DNA from: Aphrophora alni
Taxonomy: Eukaryota > Arthropoda > Insecta > Hemiptera > Aphrophoridae
Direction: 5' to 3'
DNA length: 64,000 nt
NCBI GenBank assembly: GCA_963513935.1
Contig: OY740777.1
Location: 15,549,092 to 15,613,091 of the forward strand
In this document: piece by piece, positions 22,496 to 33,649 of the stretch
Position numbering within the stretch: the stretch's first letter is position 1
Layout of the letters: each line of letters opens with the position of its first letter
The notes under the pieces: generated by a model
Told to the model about the DNA's origin: nothing
Seen by the model: only the letters and a program-made list of their open reading frames with translations
Database searches by the model: none
Position numbers and translations under genes: made by a program

Positions 22496-23219
22496 TGTTA
22501 GGATTTAGGATATAGCGATAGTTATAATTGTAGAATTTTAGGTTGAGAATCCAAAAGTAACAACAATTATTGTGACAGACTTTACAATGTTAGGTAATTG
22601 CTTGGAGAAAGTTTCTCCAAAGAGCAGGAACGAGTTACTGAAGGAAAGAGCGTCGCGATAGAAGTGTGAGAAATTTACTGTGTAATCACTAACTTGCAAT
22701 TAAATTGAAAACATTAAAATTGTCAAAGTAAAGCCTTGTCTAGAAGTCACGATAATTGGAGTTATTCTGGGTAATAAAAAGATAAATTGTTTAATGATTA
22801 AAGTAGAATGATATGAGGTTTTTTTTGTATAAATTATAAGATAAAGTATTGTATTTCTTTTGAGTAAAGAGTGTATTCTTTATAATAATAAAGACAAGTT
22901 GATTTAAACAGAACCAACGAGCATTTGTATTTTGAAAAACCCAATCTTAACAAAATAAAGAATATAATAATCTTTCTCGCCAACTAATAATCTTTCTAGC
23001 TATCAGAAGTACCTTCGGCAGTCCTTTCATGATCCACTGACCTCCAGCTCTCTCTCCTTCCATAGCTTATATATCGTTGTCACTCAATAACGTCTTGTGA
23101 GGTATGCAAGGCAAACAATTACCTAACTTTCTTAAGTCTGTTGCAATAATCGTTGTTACTCTTGGTACTCAATCTAAACTTCTACAATTATACGTATAGC
23201 TATATCCTAAATCCTAACA
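22496..23219. mobile_element. TG...CA-ended element with inverted ends and TCTC duplication
   Basis: Begins TGTTAGGATTTAGGATATAG and ends CTATATCCTAAATCCTAACA. TCTC flanks both sides (22,492-22,495 and 23,220-23,223). The inverted ends pair over about 115 bp with perhaps one mismatch in five. The first 460 bp (to CCAATCTTAACA, 22,957) resemble an LTR and share spaced blocks with the solo LTR at 46.1 kb, such as AAAGTAAA followed by GGAGTTATTCTGGG against GGAACCATTCTGGA. Two readings remain: a single fold-back element with a 4-bp duplication, or an LTR followed by an inverted partial LTR. No protein-coding remains. Confidence 0.5.
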
Positions 23220-23223
23220 TCTC

Positions 23224-23859
23224 CTAGTTGCAGATGTCCAAATTGAAACCCGCGGTTTTATAGATGCAGTTTCTATTTACAAAGACGATTCCCGCAAACC
23301 TTGTTTAGATATCTTAATAATAACAAAAATAAAGGAGTTTCAAGTTAATATTCAGCCACTCTGTACATTTAATAGGCGTTTTACGGATTTAAGATAAATG
23401 TTTAACAAAAACTAATATCTTACTATTGAAGAGATATGGGTACACTATAGACCAATAAATTGTGATAAAAAAGTTGCTCTCAGGGATCCACGTATAAAGA
23501 TTACAGACGCGGTAATCCAATTAATTGTGAAAAGTTAATCAAAACATTCCTTTTCAATCACAGATACACTATGGCTTAACACATAAGTAAAAATAAGATA
23601 TTTTTGTCCTTTATTTTAGAAACAAGTGAAGGAATCGTTTCTACTGATTGCTCTCATTGTTTCTGTTACATTGAAACACACGTCAAACACAATATTTTCT
23701 AACACACTAATAATGCCAATTTTATTACTAATACAAAAAATCTAATACAACCTAATAATATTTTTCATTTTAAATCCAATTTTAAAACATAATTACGCTG
23801 TAAAATAATTTAAAGATGGAAACGACAAACAATTAGATATGAATTTAAATAATAGTATA
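23224..23859. other. AT-rich interval, nothing recognised
   Basis: No feature was recognised. Confidence 0.35.
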
Positions 23860-24255
23860 TTTCATCACCAGGACCAAAAGTGAAGCTTTTCAATACAAGC
23901 TCAAGTTTAACGGAAAATTAGCGAGGATCGAAAAGCTTCTTTCGGTCCAAGTGATGAACTATATTTTTCGTTATACTACAAATAATATAAGAAAACAATT
24001 TCAGGAAAACTAAAATGTTATAACCTATTTACCTTCAAAACGATAGTAACCGCTGTTTTAGCGGTTATTTACAATCGAGAGTATCGGTTGTTTTTATAGA
24101 TGCTTTACAATAGTTAATTAATTCGTATAAACGAAGCAACAGGTGATGATCTCGACCTCAGCTGATGTTTTTAGGTCCTAGGACTAAAAACAACAACTTT
24201 GGCATCTTAATGCATGTATTGAAAACAGTTGTTTTTGAAGCAGTATGACGATAGA
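23860..24255 (+). repeat. Family B dispersed repeat, copy 2
   Basis: Direct-orientation partner of 3755-4200 with the same terminal hairpin (CATCACCAGGACCAAAAG and CTTTCGGTCCAAGTGATG) and the same tail (GACCTCGACCTCAGCTGATG in copy 1, GATCTCGACCTCAGCTGATG here). It lacks about 70 bp present in copy 1 and has a short extra block with TTAATTAATTCG. Confidence 0.75.
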
Positions 24256-27200
24256 AAATATTTAGAAACCAGGAAAATTTTAATTATATCACAGAAAATG
24301 GTAAATTGTATTCTATAAATAGCAATTTTTAAAAGACACTAAGAAGATAAACATTAAGTGATAATGAAATTTAATTAAATTCCGTTACCTTTTACATGTA
24401 ATTACCATAGAACTGGAATTAATTAAAGAAATAATTTATGTATTCCAATTTGTTTACGTTACTTCCATTTAAAGGACATAAACAAATGCTGTATATAAAT
24501 TGGATCTTTGCTCTTAGAACGAGATAAAATACTAATTAATTAACAAAAATAGTTTTACTTCTGTTCATTTACTGTAAGGTTGTTTGTATATTTTTTTGGA
24601 AAACATTTATTTCAAGCAAATAAGCAAATTTTAATTGGATGTGCTTTTAACATAATTACTTAATAATATATTTGTTAATATAAAATATTTTAAAAGTCGC
24701 AGTTTCAGTGATACTCAATACTATGTAAACAACTGAGACAAAATAAAATAACCAAGACGAAATCTCAATTGAATGTGACCCTACATAACTTCGTTATTTG
24801 ATCATTTTTGTTTTGTTTTGTTGCCAACATTCATAAACTAAAATGGTTAAATCAATTATTCCAATGAAATAACTAAGCTCAATTTTACTTAAGAATTTTT
24901 TTTCCTTTTAGATATATCATAAATCATTTATGCGAAAAATAATTCACTTATTAAAAAAATAAAATAAAAATATTTTAGTATTTGTAACAACAAACTCTGA
25001 ATTTGTTTAGTGAATGTGACCTGGAATTGCAGTATGTGTATAAGGTTAAATAATGTAAATCAATCTGTAATTACATTTCGGAGGGGATGCCAATACGAAA
25101 CTTTACAGCCATAATTGAATACCAAATTTGGGTCAATCAATAATTTATCGAAACCTAATTTGAACAATGAAATGTTTCGACACCATAGTTGTAGTCCTCA
25201 GGTGTTCACAGGTTAGAAGTCAAGGTCACGTAGCTATGTGAAACAGTGATCTGTTAAGAATCTCGTAACAATTAAATTAATGAATCTCATTTAATGACTG
25301 CTAAAATTCCACTAGTCTTTAAATTAAATTTCAGTTAATTTGTGTTAGAATATATTCTGAAAAAGTTTAGGCTAAATTTATCAGAAATAAATGCCTAGTT
25401 TAGATTACGTATCATTGCAAAAGACATACGACGTTGTCGGGTAAGTTTTTAGATTTACAGTTACTATTTTTATGACGTTTTAGTTAACGTATAAACAAAA
25501 AATGTTCAACTGATATTAACGGCATATTTTAGACATAGCAAACTGGATAATGAAATGTTTTCACGATGAAAAATAGTTCATAGTTATAGAATTCTAAATC
25601 TACTTTTACAGAGGGTTTTCTTTTTTTTTACTTTTGAGAATATAAATGTACCCTATTTTGTGATTAACTGTACGACCAAAATATTAAGTTAATTCAGATA
25701 GAATGAGATTCAATTCATTTGTTTGGTATGTAAAAACTTATATAAAACACAATCCTCACTTTGTATACAGGAAAGAATACCTTAATAAGGAAGTATTAAA
25801 AACTGCCTACCTTAGTAAATTAATTAAAGCCAAATTGAAAAGAATTTCATTTTATTCATTACTGAACCTGCTAGCCTTATACCGAGATAAATTACCAATT
25901 AATTTAAAAATTCTCTTTCTCTTCTGTACATTTAGTGCAAGGTTGTTTTTTTTATAATTTTTCGGGAAACTTATATTTCAAAGAAATACATAAATTGAAT
26001 GTACTTGTAACCTATACATAAAAATATGTTATAACATTCATAAATATATAATATTTTAAAGGTAACAGTTTCCGTTATAAAGTTTTAGTTAACAAATAGT
26101 CAAAAAAAATGTCTAACTGATTAGTGGCAGATTGGACACATAGCAAAGTGTATTAAAAATATTTTGAAAGTAATATTTAGTTATAAAATTCTCAATCTAC
26201 TTTTACATAGCCTACATTTTACAGAGTGTTTTCTCTGTTTCTACCTTTGGTCACATAAAAGATAAAACTAAAATTACAGAGATAAAATAGTAATTAATTT
26301 ATAATTTCTCAAACAATTCTGTTAATTACTGTAAGGCTGATTTGTATAAACATAACATAAAAATATATTATAATATACATAATATATAAAACAATCTAAA
26401 GGTTTCCCTCATATTCTGTAATAAATAAGATCAAATAATGAGTCAAGTAAGAGGTACAACGGGTTGTGACTCTACATAACAATGTCTCCGTATTTTTATA
26501 ACTTGTGATAAAGCTGCATTGCTTCCAAAACGGTTAAATCAATGATTAGTATCATAAACTTTAACTCAGCATAATTTTACTTAAAAGATGTGTTATTCTT
26601 TTAGTCAAATCATAAACTACTTTGTCTAGAAATAATCGAACTCATGTAATATAAAATTAAATTTAAAAGAATGTTTGAGAATTAGTAAAACCGAACTCTA
26701 AAATCTTTATAAACGTGACTTGGAATTGCAATTTGTAAAAAGACGTTAAAGATTATAATCTCCAGTAAATGAATCTCATGTTTAATTAACAATGCAATTC
26801 GACGGTGATTTCAATATAAAACTTTATCACCATTATTAAATACTACATGGGTACAATCAATGTTTGGCTGAACACAACTAAACAAAATCTTATTTTTAAT
26901 AACAGTGCAACGTTCCAACAAAATAGTTGTAGTACTGAGGTCTTCCCAAATTCCCGCTCAAAGTAAAAGCAAATAAACGTGGGGAACACTAGTCTATGTA
27001 TTAACTTTCTGTTATGATTTTGAGTGTATTTTCCTCATACAAAGGCTGTTAAATTTCCACAGATGTTTAAACAAAATGAAACTCGTTTTGCAATGTTTAG
27101 AAAATTTTCTCAAAAAGGTTAGGCTAATTTTATTTGCAGATTAATAAGTATTGAAAAAGACCTACCAGTTCGGTTTGTAGATTTACAGTTATTATTTTTA

Positions 27201-27889
27201 TAATGTTTCAGTTAACATAAACATACAAATGTCCAACTGATGTTAGTGGCAGATTGTATACCTACCAAATTCGGCATTGCAATTTTACAACGCCAGGAAT
27301 TACTTCCATGTTCTAATTTTCTATATCCAATTTTTACATAAATTTTGCAGGTTTTCTTGTTTTTACCTTTTGAATTATAGAAAAAAATAAATAAAAAGTG
27401 CATTTTTTGTGTACCCAACTACACCGCCGAAATATAAAGTTAAATGAAACTTTTGTAAACCAAACTCGCTTTGTATACGAGAAAGAATACCATAGTTAGG
27501 AAGATTTAAAACAGGTTACCTTAATAATTAAAACCTAATTGCAAAGATTTCCTTTTCTTGATTACTGAACCTCTGAGAACTTTACCCAGATGATATACTA
27601 ATTAATTTACAAATATTGTTTTACTCCTCATTTACTCTAAGGCTGTTTTGTATATTATTTAGTGAACATTCGAAATTACATATTTTATTGTCGTAGAAGA
27701 AATAATGTCAATTCACAGAGTTTCGTTACTATTTTTTTGTAAAAAGATATATTCAGAGATTTAAAGAATAAGGTATGGTGGTAAAATGACAAAATGGAAA
27801 GATTGGCATATATAACGCTGTCTTTTAAAAGCAATTATTTGGGAAAATTCTATGAAATTAAAATCGACAATAATTATAAAACTAAACAA

Positions 27890-28175
27890 TAGCCACAAAA
27901 AAGAGCCTTAAAATAAGCCCAAAAAGAGCCAATAAAAGAGCCCAAAATAGGAGACAAAAAAGAGCAACCAAAACGAGCCCCCAAAACGAGCCCTAAAAGT
28001 CCAAAAAGAGCCCAAAAATAAAAAAACAACTACAAAAAAGAGCCCTAAAACTAAAAAATTGTCCAAAAATAGTTTTAAAAAGTCAAGAAAGAGCCTCAAA
28101 AATACCGCAAAAATTCCACAAAAAGAGGCCCCAAAAGTAAAAAACAAGACCAAAAAATCCCAAAAAAGAGCCTTT
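27890..28175. repeat. Low-complexity (AAAAAGAGCCC)n-like tract
   Basis: Irregular repetition of AAAAAGAGCC words for about 280 bp inside the third unit of the array. It keeps frames open on both strands (Lys-rich on plus, Phe/Leu-rich on minus), which are artefacts of composition. Confidence 0.85.
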
Positions 28176-29877
28176 AAAAAATTCTATACAAGCAGGAAAA
28201 TAATAATAGTCAGTCAACAAAATGAAAAAAGGCAGAAACTGTATAGAAATAAAATGAAATATTATTAAGGTTATGACATATATATTTTTCTGTTTTCTTT
28301 GATATAAAGTTATCAGAGAATTCTATTTTAAAGTAATTTATCCATTCCAATATTACTTCTATTTTAAACAAAAACATAAATTGAACCCACCTTTAACATA
28401 AACTTAAAAACTTATTTTAATGTAGTTTAAAGTAGGAGTTGCAATCACACCCTGTAATAAGTAAACTATCTAAATCAAAGAAAGTAATCAAGTCAGAGTT
28501 ATAAGTGGATGTAATACTACATAACCTAGTTGTGTTGATCATTTATGGTAAAGCTGTATTGTTGCTAAGACTGTTAAATCAATTATTGCAATCATAAACT
28601 TTAAATCAGATCAATTTTACTTATTATAATTCTATTCGTAATATCATAATAATTTTTCAAGAAATAATTGAATTGATATAATATATAGTGAAATTTAAAA
28701 AGGATTTTTGAGAATTAGTAAAACAAAACTCTAAATACTTTTCATAGCAAATGGAACATTTAATTTCTATATTTGTATAAAATATGTTAATGATTATTTA
28801 ACTCCGGTAAATAAAACAATCTTTTATAAATTAAAATTACCAAAATAAAATTTTATCACCATAATTGATTACTAGATGCATAATTTATCAAAACACAAAT
28901 AAACCAAATCTTAATTTGGACAATAAAACGTTTCGCCACAATAGTTGTAATCCTGTTGTAGTGTGTTTACAGGTTCAAACTTAAAGGCAAAAAGACGTGT
29001 GTAACAGTGGTCTAAGTTTAATAACTTTTATGTTGTGATATTAATAATGATCTTCTCTAACAATGAATGCTAAATTTATACAAGTGTTTAAACAAGTTAT
29101 TTTGTGATGTTTAGAAAATGTTCTGAAAAAAATTAAGCTAATTTTATCTGCAGATTGTTTAGATTTGAAAGAAACTTACACCTTAGGCGGTTATTTTTGA
29201 AGATTTACAGTTGCTATTTTTGTTAATTTTAGGTAACAGATAAAAAATAAATCTCTAACTGATATTACTGGTAATTTCTGAATCTAACAGAATAGATATT
29301 GCAAATATTTCTACGCTAGAAAATATCACAGCTATAACATTATACAGACGGTCATCTGTATAATGTATAACATCACAGCTACTTTACATAATTTTACAGA
29401 CGGTTTTCTCTGATTTTACTTTTGGGAACATAAATTGAAAATGCGTTAAATTGTGACTAACTGTACGACAGAAACATTAAGTTAATTCAAATGGAATGAA
29501 ATTTAATCCATTCGTTTTGTATGTAAATACTTTTATAAAACACCATCCTCACTTTGTGTACAGGGAAGAATACCTCAATGAGGAAGTTTTAGAACTGCCT
29601 ATTTAATAAAATAGTTAAAACCAAATTGAATAGAATTTCCTTTTATTTATTACTGAATTTGCAAAACGTACAACGAAGTATAATACAAAATCTGTTTTAC
29701 TTCTTTAAGGCTTTTTTATTCACGTTGGAAAACATTCCTCATGTTATTTCTCGTAGTCAATAGGGAAATAATTTCTTAGTACAGAGTTTTATTCCAAAAA
29801 GAATTTTGTAAATTGCAAATTTCTGATATTTACACAATAAAGCATGGACAGAAATGGAAATACTAGTATGTATACGT

Positions 29878-30541
29878 TAGTTAAAAAATGTACAATAGAT
29901 TTCACCCACCTTGTTAATTAAAAAGGCACTCTTCAGGTATCGTTGTCAATTAACACCAAAACAATTTAGAAATTATGTATTTCACTTCATGAGCAATAAC
30001 ACGCCCAACACATACACAAACAATACACACTGCGAACGATTTTTTGTTAAATACCCTACACACGATGTTCGCGAAATTTTTTAACAATTCTCGTCTTCAG
30101 GTGTAAAAAACAAAGTCCTAATATAGTAGCAGACGTCTAAGCTTCTCAGAGCCTCAACACTGGTCAACTGAGGGTTCTGTTGAAGGTCATTCCCAGGAAC
30201 AACTACCTCCACGTTCAGGTTTAACATTTCCTTAATAGGTCTGTCAAAAAGTATACTTACTTAATTTCGAATTTAGGGTAATTACACAGCACTAATGGTC
30301 GAGGCTGAGAAATACAGTTTCTTCTATATTCCTGTTAAAATATTTCTCGAAACGTCGTGTGTATTTAAAACAAAAAAACGTTCACAGACTGTGTGTAATG
30401 TTTGTGTATGTGTTGATCGTGTTATTGTTTATGATGTGAAATACTTAATTTCTAAATGTTTTTGGCGTTAATTTGACTAAGGTACTTTTATAACTCTTTT
30501 TAATCAGAAAGGTGGGTAAAATCCATTATTTTAACCATCAT
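29878..30541. mobile_element. Fold-back element of about 660 bp inside the direct-repeat array
   Basis: The left arm (29,878-30,110) and right arm (about 30,310-30,541) pair with about one mismatch in five. Examples are CACCCACCTT with AGGTGGGT, TTAGAAATTATGTATTTCAC with GTGAAATACTTAATTTCTAA, and AACACATACACAAACA with TGTTTGTGTATGTGTT. The inner left arm on the minus strand reads CTGAAGACGAGAATT, a spacer, AATTTCGCGAAC; the right arm on the plus strand has ATTTCTCGAAACGTCGTGTG, so the ancestral core was CTGAAGAC-GAG...CTC-GAAACGTCG. It replaces part of a repeat unit and so inserted after the array formed. Confidence 0.65.
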
Positions 30542-30764
30542 ATACCCCATCTGTAATGTCCTTCAAGATAAAAATATCTGTCCGTTGTCCTTAATCATAA
30601 ATAATTTCTATAAAAGTAAGTCAGCATGACGAAACTTATGTGAAAATAAAAATACGTTATTTATAAGTCAAAAAAGGTATTTGAAATTTTGGTTTACTGT
30701 TTTTTAAACCGTTATTGTAAAATAATAGCAATAATTTGACAAACACTGTAGATACATTTTCATT

Positions 30765-30870
30765 TTAGATATTTGAACTTTCAATTAAGACTAGGCAATA
30801 GAACATTTTTTAATTACTTATTTAATGTGTTTCTGCAACAAAGTAATAACAAATGTTTCTTCATTAAATG
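30765..30870 (+). repeat. Family D dispersed repeat, partial copy
   Basis: Shares TTAGATATTTGAACTTTCAA, TAGGCAATAGAAC, TTTCTGCAACA and TTCTTCATTAAATGGCGC with the copies at 15.2 and 41.35 kb. The right-hand part with AAAAGATTGTGTATT is missing. Confidence 0.5.
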
Positions 30871-31560
30871 GCGCGTAAATACGAACAGCGAAGTTCAGCG
30901 TTAGAATTTATAAAGTAAAAGTTTGTTTATTTCATTAGTTTACTCTAATAAATTTCGTTTTGTCATGGTTAACTAATTCTGAAGATTAATGAATTTGAGA
31001 AGCTTTCGGATTAGCAGTCTAGATATTGTAAATCTACGTCAGAATAGAAAATTCTAAATCACATTTTTCATAAATATTATAGATGATTTTCTTTCTTTTT
31101 ACTTTATGAAATAATTATGAATCAAAATTTTTAATTTTTGAGCAACTACATCACCGAAATTAAATCAAATGAAATGAATACCGATGCATTTGTTTGGGAT
31201 TAAAAAACTTTTAAAATACACCATTCTCACTTTGTATACGTGACGTTGAGTATGTGGTAAAATTACCAACCTCAATAAATTAATCAAAATCAAATTGAAA
31301 AGAATTTCCTTTTCTTCATGTACACCAAGATAAAATACTAATTAATGTACAAATTCTGTTTTACTTCTGTAAGGTTTTTTTATACGTTTTCGTAAACATT
31401 CTCAATTATATGATTCGCAGTCAGGGGAGTAATTTTCTTAAAGGTATGAAGTTTTATTCTTAATTGTAAGTGAGAAATTCAAAGATATTTATTATTAATC
31501 ATTCAGTATAAAGAATGGAAAGGAAATTATAAAGTGGTGATATAGTCAGGGCAATAAAGA

Positions 31561-32849
31561 CTGTCTATTCTGATCCAGAGTGACTCTACAAGGATTTACT
31601 TACGTAAAAACTCATTTTGTTTGTTATAATGTCTAGATCAAAATTGAAAACAGTTTATTGAAGGGCAACTTAATAATTTGTTTATTAATGACTTATAAAT
31701 TATTACGATTAAACTTGAAACATAACTTAACATAAATGGATAAACATAACTTTAAAAAGGGAATATCTTTATAAATTGATGTGATGTTTTGACTTATATG
31801 TATTATTTTATGTTTTTGGATCGCTGATTTCGATTCGGATGTCAAAAATATGCGAATCCTGAAAGGCGCCACAGAAAAAGCCAATATCACGTCAAACCAG
31901 CGATAAATAATGAAAATGTTATCCTGTGAAGTCGCTGATTTCAATAAAATCCAATGTAGGTCAAAATGTAGTTGACCGTATAATGGTGGCGAAAGAAGAA
32001 GAATGAAGGGAAAATAATTAGAGGGTTCAGACCTGCAAAAAACTCGCTTTGGAGGGCGATGTACATACTGCCTAATCGCAACATACGTATTGGATATTTA
32101 AATTCGTGGGCACAAAATTTTTACAATATGTGTAGGGCCTACATTTTTTTTATGATATTCCCTACAAAATCAAATTGTCGAAAATTATTTACTTTGTATT
32201 ATTTATCAGCAGATTCTATTAAATCCAATTTCCCATGTCTCAAGTACCCTGAACTTGTCTTTACTTTAATTTTGCCAAAAAACTCTGTAAGTTATTGAAC
32301 AAAAAAATTGTAAATTATTAAACTCATAAAAAAGTAACAAATAATTTAATATATTTAATTCACCTTAACAAATACCTCTGGTTAATATCATGGAATTATT
32401 TGCATAACATAAATTCATCAGTTTCAAAATGGCAGTCAAATAAAAATTCAGAGATTTCAAAAAATTATCACAGTATTTATATATTAATAATAAGAAAAAA
32501 ATTTATTCATTTTAAAACAAATTGTATTTTTCAAATTAAACTCAAAGCAGAACGGACAGTCAGTTCAGACATTATGGTGTCCCCAAGGCTCTGTTACACT
32601 TCACGGGTTACATTATATTTCACAACTTCATCCTTTCTTGTCAGCAGAAATAACAAATTGTCGTTAATATATAATATACGTATTTCTTTGTCAAGAGTTG
32701 AATGTCAAGTGAAAATCGCTTTGATATATATGGTATATATAATTATACAGTTTATATAGGTTAGTCAAATAGATAAGAATTATGTAACGTGTTTAATATC
32801 ATAATAATTTATAATTTCTTATGAATCCTAACGTAAAATTTTGTTTGGG
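31561..32849. other. AT-rich interval, nothing recognised
   Basis: Open frames on the plus strand (32,059-32,298; 32,400-32,759) have no recognisable domain and typical intergenic composition. Confidence 0.4.
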
Positions 32850-33020
32850 TTATTGTTTCAAGGCATACAAAACCTCAAGGTCATCATCAGATTATAAAAA
32901 TAATAATAAGAATTCATAAAATAATAACTACTGACCCTCTATAATTGTGATAGGATAGGTTCGAAATAAGAGAGGAATTGGTAAAGAGAACCTGATAGGA
33001 AAGATGAAAGAGATGGAAAA
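32850..33020 (-). repeat. Family A short interspersed repeat, copy 4
   Basis: On the minus strand it contains TCTTTCATCTTTCC, CTATCAGGTTCTCTTTACCA, and ends ATGATGACCTTGAGGTTTTG, the family hallmark. Close to the 58.2-kb copy in the TCTTTCATCTTTCCTATCA block. Confidence 0.55.
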
Positions 33021-33649
33021 TCCTAGACTACATATCCAGCACTCAAGTCTTTATGAAAAGAGACTAGAGTACCTCGGTGTTGCTCATTATAATGAGCATC
33101 TAAGGGTACACAATTTTGTAAAACAACGCTTGAATTTAAAACTTCCATTGCAGTACATTTCCTTCCTGTTGTTGTTACCAGTGCAAATTACTTCACAAAT
33201 CTGTTGTGATTTTAATTTATTTAATTACTTCCAGAATTAACAAATTCCTTCAGGTTAATTCTAGATAATTGTTAAACTATGTTAAGTTACTTCTGTTCCT
33301 TTTTCCTTTGAAGTTTGTATCAGCTTTTTTTTCAGTTTAATATTCAATTAGTTTTTTAATTATTTTAAATAGATATATTTAAAGTTAAAACTAGTAAAGA
33401 AACTCAATTAAACATTAGATTACTAAAGTTATAACTTTGATTCAAAACTGAGTAATATGATTATCCATGAACAATTTTAAAATCACTACAAATTTAAAAA
33501 ATACTTCTTTTTTTTAGATTAACAGCGTCTTTAATAATAGTTCAAGGAGTATAGGCTCTTAGAAAAATCAATGCCAAAACTTGGGTGCATATAAACAATG
33601 TTATCAAATAGTCAATTACATAAAAATGTTGCTATAATACATAGATTGA
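33021..33649. other. AT-rich interval, nothing recognised
   Basis: No feature was recognised. Confidence 0.35.

Larger units (their letters stand above)
24430..31560 (+). repeat. Array of diverged direct repeats, period about 1.7-2.1 kb
   Basis: Landmarks recur in the same order and orientation. TACATAAC near a GTGAC or GTGAT word: about 24,783, 26,474 and 28,521. GGTTAAATCAAT or GTTAAATCAAT shortly after: 24,846, 26,533 and 28,575. A minus-strand CTGAGGAC...GAAAC hairpin: 25,174, 26,911 and 28,929. AGATTTACAGTT: 25,451, 27,179 and 29,200. CACTTTGTATAC or a variant: 25,757, 27,470, 29,551 and 31,231. At least four units, some partial (an extra part-unit lies at about 25,980-26,300), have diverged heavily. 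No domain-bearing frame is shared among units, so the unit looks non-coding. Interruptions are listed separately. Confidence 0.65.

Noticed and set aside
27908..28268. Overlapping open frames on both strands (Lys/Ser-rich and Phe/Leu-rich proteins)
   Set aside because: Both arise from the low-complexity AAAAAGAGCC tract; no start context or domain, and composition explains the openness.
24430..31560. CRISPR-like or satellite interpretation of the direct repeats
   Set aside because: Units are 1.7-2.1 kb, strongly diverged and contain insertions; there are no short regular repeat-spacer units, and the DNA is eukaryotic.
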